A DNA stretch of 24,119 bases from Phoronis australis (taxonomy: Eukaryota > Phoronida > Phoronidae). Under the pieces are notes generated by a model, which was not told the DNA's origin, searched no databases, and saw only the letters and a program-made list of their open reading frames with translations. Shown one piece after another: positions 10,031 to 24,119 of this stretch; position 1 is the first letter of the stretch, and each line of letters starts with the position of its first letter. The position numbers were made by a program, and so were the translations under genes. The stretch lies in NCBI GenBank assembly GCA_002633005.1, contig NMRA01000038.1, positions 1,073,761 to 1,097,879 on the forward strand, in the 5' to 3' direction.

Positions 10031-10399
10031 CTAGACTAACAACAGCCTGTGGTGTGCCAGTTGCCTATTGAGATTGGGCTTGCAGGAACTGATGTGTAAA
10101 GCCTCACGAATTTCAAGTTCCTTTGTTGTTACTGCCTGGTCTATTATTGCAAAGTCATTGAAAGAGCACTGCTGATAACAATGATTGGAGGTCTGTAGGT
10201 GAATATTTACATGTGAGCTTCTGTCAGAGTTTAGATGTTCCTTGGTCCTGGTTTTCAAATGGCGAACAGTTTCGCCTATGTAACTGGAGCCACATCCAGC
10301 ACAGATAAATTTGTACACTACCCTGGACCGTAGACCCATAGGAATTTTGTCCTTAGGCTTAATTGTCACTCCCTGTAACTGACTGTATCTGTGCTTCAT
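10031..10399 (-). pseudogene. GIY-YIG endonuclease domain of a Penelope-like element
   Basis: An open frame of 122 codons. VVYKF, then GCGSSYIGET (the YIG part) and RHLKTRTKEHL (catalytic Arg and Glu region) mark a GIY-YIG nuclease. A C-terminal EALHISSCKPNLNRQL matches the typical Penelope-like end with its conserved Asn. It is the C-terminal part only: the RT domain should lie upstream (above 10399) but the inverted repeat and unrelated sequence are there. The ATG at 10399 falls inside the repeat, so it is probably an internal Met of the original polyprotein. The frame itself is intact, suggesting a fairly young insertion. Confidence 0.88.
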
Positions 10400-10518
10400 T
10401 ACTTGTTGCTGGGCCTAGCTAGGTGGCCACTGCATTCTCTCTTCTGATGATGGTGTTTGAATAAATGACACCGAAACATGTCAAGTCGACTTAAAACCAT
10501 TGTTGTTTTCTTTAATAT
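10362..10518 (+). repeat. Right inverted terminal repeat of the Penelope-like element
   Basis: 157 bp, inverted partner of 9873-10026. It overlaps the 5' end of the remaining minus-strand reading frame, showing that repeat and coding sequence were both part of the element when copied. Confidence 0.85.
10432..10494 (+). ncRNA. Hammerhead ribozyme motif (right pLTR)
   Basis: Same motif on the plus strand: CTGATGA at 10444-10450, stem II GGTGT/ACACC, GAAAC at 10473-10477 and predicted cleavage after the C at 10482. Relative to the left copy one base in the outer part of stem I is changed (CTC in place of GTC), giving a mismatch, so it may be less active. Confidence 0.6.
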
Positions 10519-11161
10519 ATGCTGCTACTTGCTATCATGGAGATCAAAAGAAAATAGTATAAAAGGTTCTGGTCTGTTTCTTTTTGAAAATTGATGCAGG
10601 AATGCTGATTTCTAAAGTTATGTAAGACACTAGAAAAGTGTCCAAATTTGGCCAACTTGGAAATATCATAACTAAAAAGCAGGCGATAGGATTCACATGA
10701 AACTTCCACGTGCTTTATGGACTGCTCTATGGACTGCTCTATGGACTGCTTGAGGGCAGGAATTGTATGATTTTGACGAAAAAATCTAATTGCATAAAAC
10801 AAAAGTGAAATCATAATTTTGAAAATTGTGATTTGCTCTTGAGCATTTATATTAAACAAAATTTGGTGACGTTATCAACACCCTAGTTTTGCTATCTATG
10901 TACCTTTCTTTGTAAATAAATTTTCCCAACAAAAAAGACGTGGTCACCTGACACAATTAGCTATAGATTGATAAAAAGTCAAAAATCAAATTCTAAAGGC
11001 TTTTTACCTTCAAAAAAATATATACCTTATACTTTTACTAAGTAGGCAAAACTTGTTGGTAAGGTTCAACATAACCTAAAGTTAGTCCATGAGACTATGT
11101 GTATTACTGGAATATTACAGATTCCCCCTGACATTAGGGAATCCCGGTACGGTGTTTATCG
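10519..11161. other. Intergenic stretch, AT-rich
   Basis: Between the Penelope relic and the ABCC 3' end. It holds three copies of a 12-bp unit ATGGACTGCTCT (10717-10751). No exon recognised. Confidence 0.5.
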
Positions 11162-11167
11162 TTTTAT
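11162..11167 (-). promoter_or_regulatory. Candidate poly(A) signal of the ABCC gene
   Basis: AATAAA on the minus strand about 335 bp past the ABCC stop codon. Plausible 3' end, not proven. Confidence 0.35.
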
Positions 11168-11501
11168 TCTACAATGACAGAGGATGCATACCAAGGTGAA
11201 TCAAGTCTGTAAGATATGGACGAAATGACTGTACACTTACCAAATCAAGGTACGGCTTTTTGGTTCCAAAAGTGATCTTTACTCAATATTTTTCTTAGTT
11301 CATACTTTCAAAAGATAAAGTCAGCTAATGCCAGCTGTAATGGGTCGAGATTGATCATTTTTTAAAGAGGTGCAAGTTCAAAAACAAGATGGGTGCAGAC
11401 CATAACCAATCATGCTCTTTTGGCCAAACCCGACAACTTTTAACTCGATGATTGTAAACTGTGCAATGACTATACAAAATGGCTGCAGTCAACCAACATG
11501 G

Positions 11502-24085
<12,584 letters not shown>

Positions 24086-24119
24086 TCAAAAGGTTCTCCA
24101 TTAGTTGCCCGTGGCTCGT

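Larger units (their letters stand above)
9873..10518 (-). mobile_element. Penelope-like retroelement remnant with inverted terminal repeats
   Basis: Long inverted repeats (9873-10026 and 10362-10518, more than 90% alike by eye) flank a minus-strand GIY-YIG reading frame. Penelope-like elements encode a reverse transcriptase, often with a C-terminal GIY-YIG endonuclease, and typically insert with terminal repeats (pLTRs) in direct or inverted order and 5' truncation. Here the RT domain is absent. The outermost match includes ATATTAAAGAAAAC at both ends. Each repeat carries a hammerhead-like motif. Confidence 0.85.

Noticed and set aside
10512-10859. 115-codon minus-strand ORF
   Set aside because: AT-rich composition, partly inside the Penelope terminal repeat region, with a short repeat coding reiterated Ile-Glu-Gln-Ser; no family signature.

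Overview
The window is animal nuclear DNA. Its genes are split by GT-AG introns whose phases match from exon to exon, introns are large and full of decayed transposons, and there is no operon structure. Protein content (a sulfonylurea-receptor-like ABCC transporter, a CNTNAP-like fibrinogen-related protein, UQCR10), two Penelope-like retroelement relics and many foldback/MITE elements suggest a highly polymorphic marine invertebrate deuterostome. A lancelet (Branchiostoma) is my best guess, not proven. A poly-G run at the left edge and single Ns at 9427 and 20916 mark draft-assembly edges or joins.

Left part (1-4.95 kb): a palindromic array of 16-bp repeats (252-592), then a two-exon UQCR10 gene on + (exon 1 1262-1402, exon 2 4453-4524). 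It encodes a 70-residue subunit of respiratory complex III. Its 3-kb intron holds two abutting inverted-repeat elements (1621-2437 and 2439-2990). Poly(A) signals follow at 4738 and 4930.

Middle (4.95-11.2 kb): no host gene recognised. It holds a strongly diverged tandem array with a roughly 150-bp monomer (about 5.1-7.25 kb), a 158-bp MITE (7953-8110), and a Penelope-like retroelement remnant (9873-10518). That remnant has a GIY-YIG domain between inverted terminal repeats, each carrying a hammerhead-ribozyme-like motif.

Right part (11.2 kb to the end): nine exons on the minus strand encode the last 400 residues of an ABCC transporter: the second half of TMD2 and a complete NBD2, closest by eye to SUR1/SUR2 (ABCC8/ABCC9). 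All eight internal junctions match in phase. Exons for the N-terminal part lie beyond 24119. Its introns carry minisatellites, foldback elements, two decayed copies of one of its own exons, and a second, frameshifted Penelope-like relic (18320-18892). Nested in its 5.6-kb intron on the opposite (+) strand is a two-exon gene for a secreted protein: signal peptide, long coiled coil, then a CNTNAP/neurexin-IV-like fibrinogen-related domain. The intron of that nested gene contains a 79-bp minisatellite, followed after an N by a second copy of the end of its first exon. This looks like two haplotypes placed in tandem, or a recent duplication.
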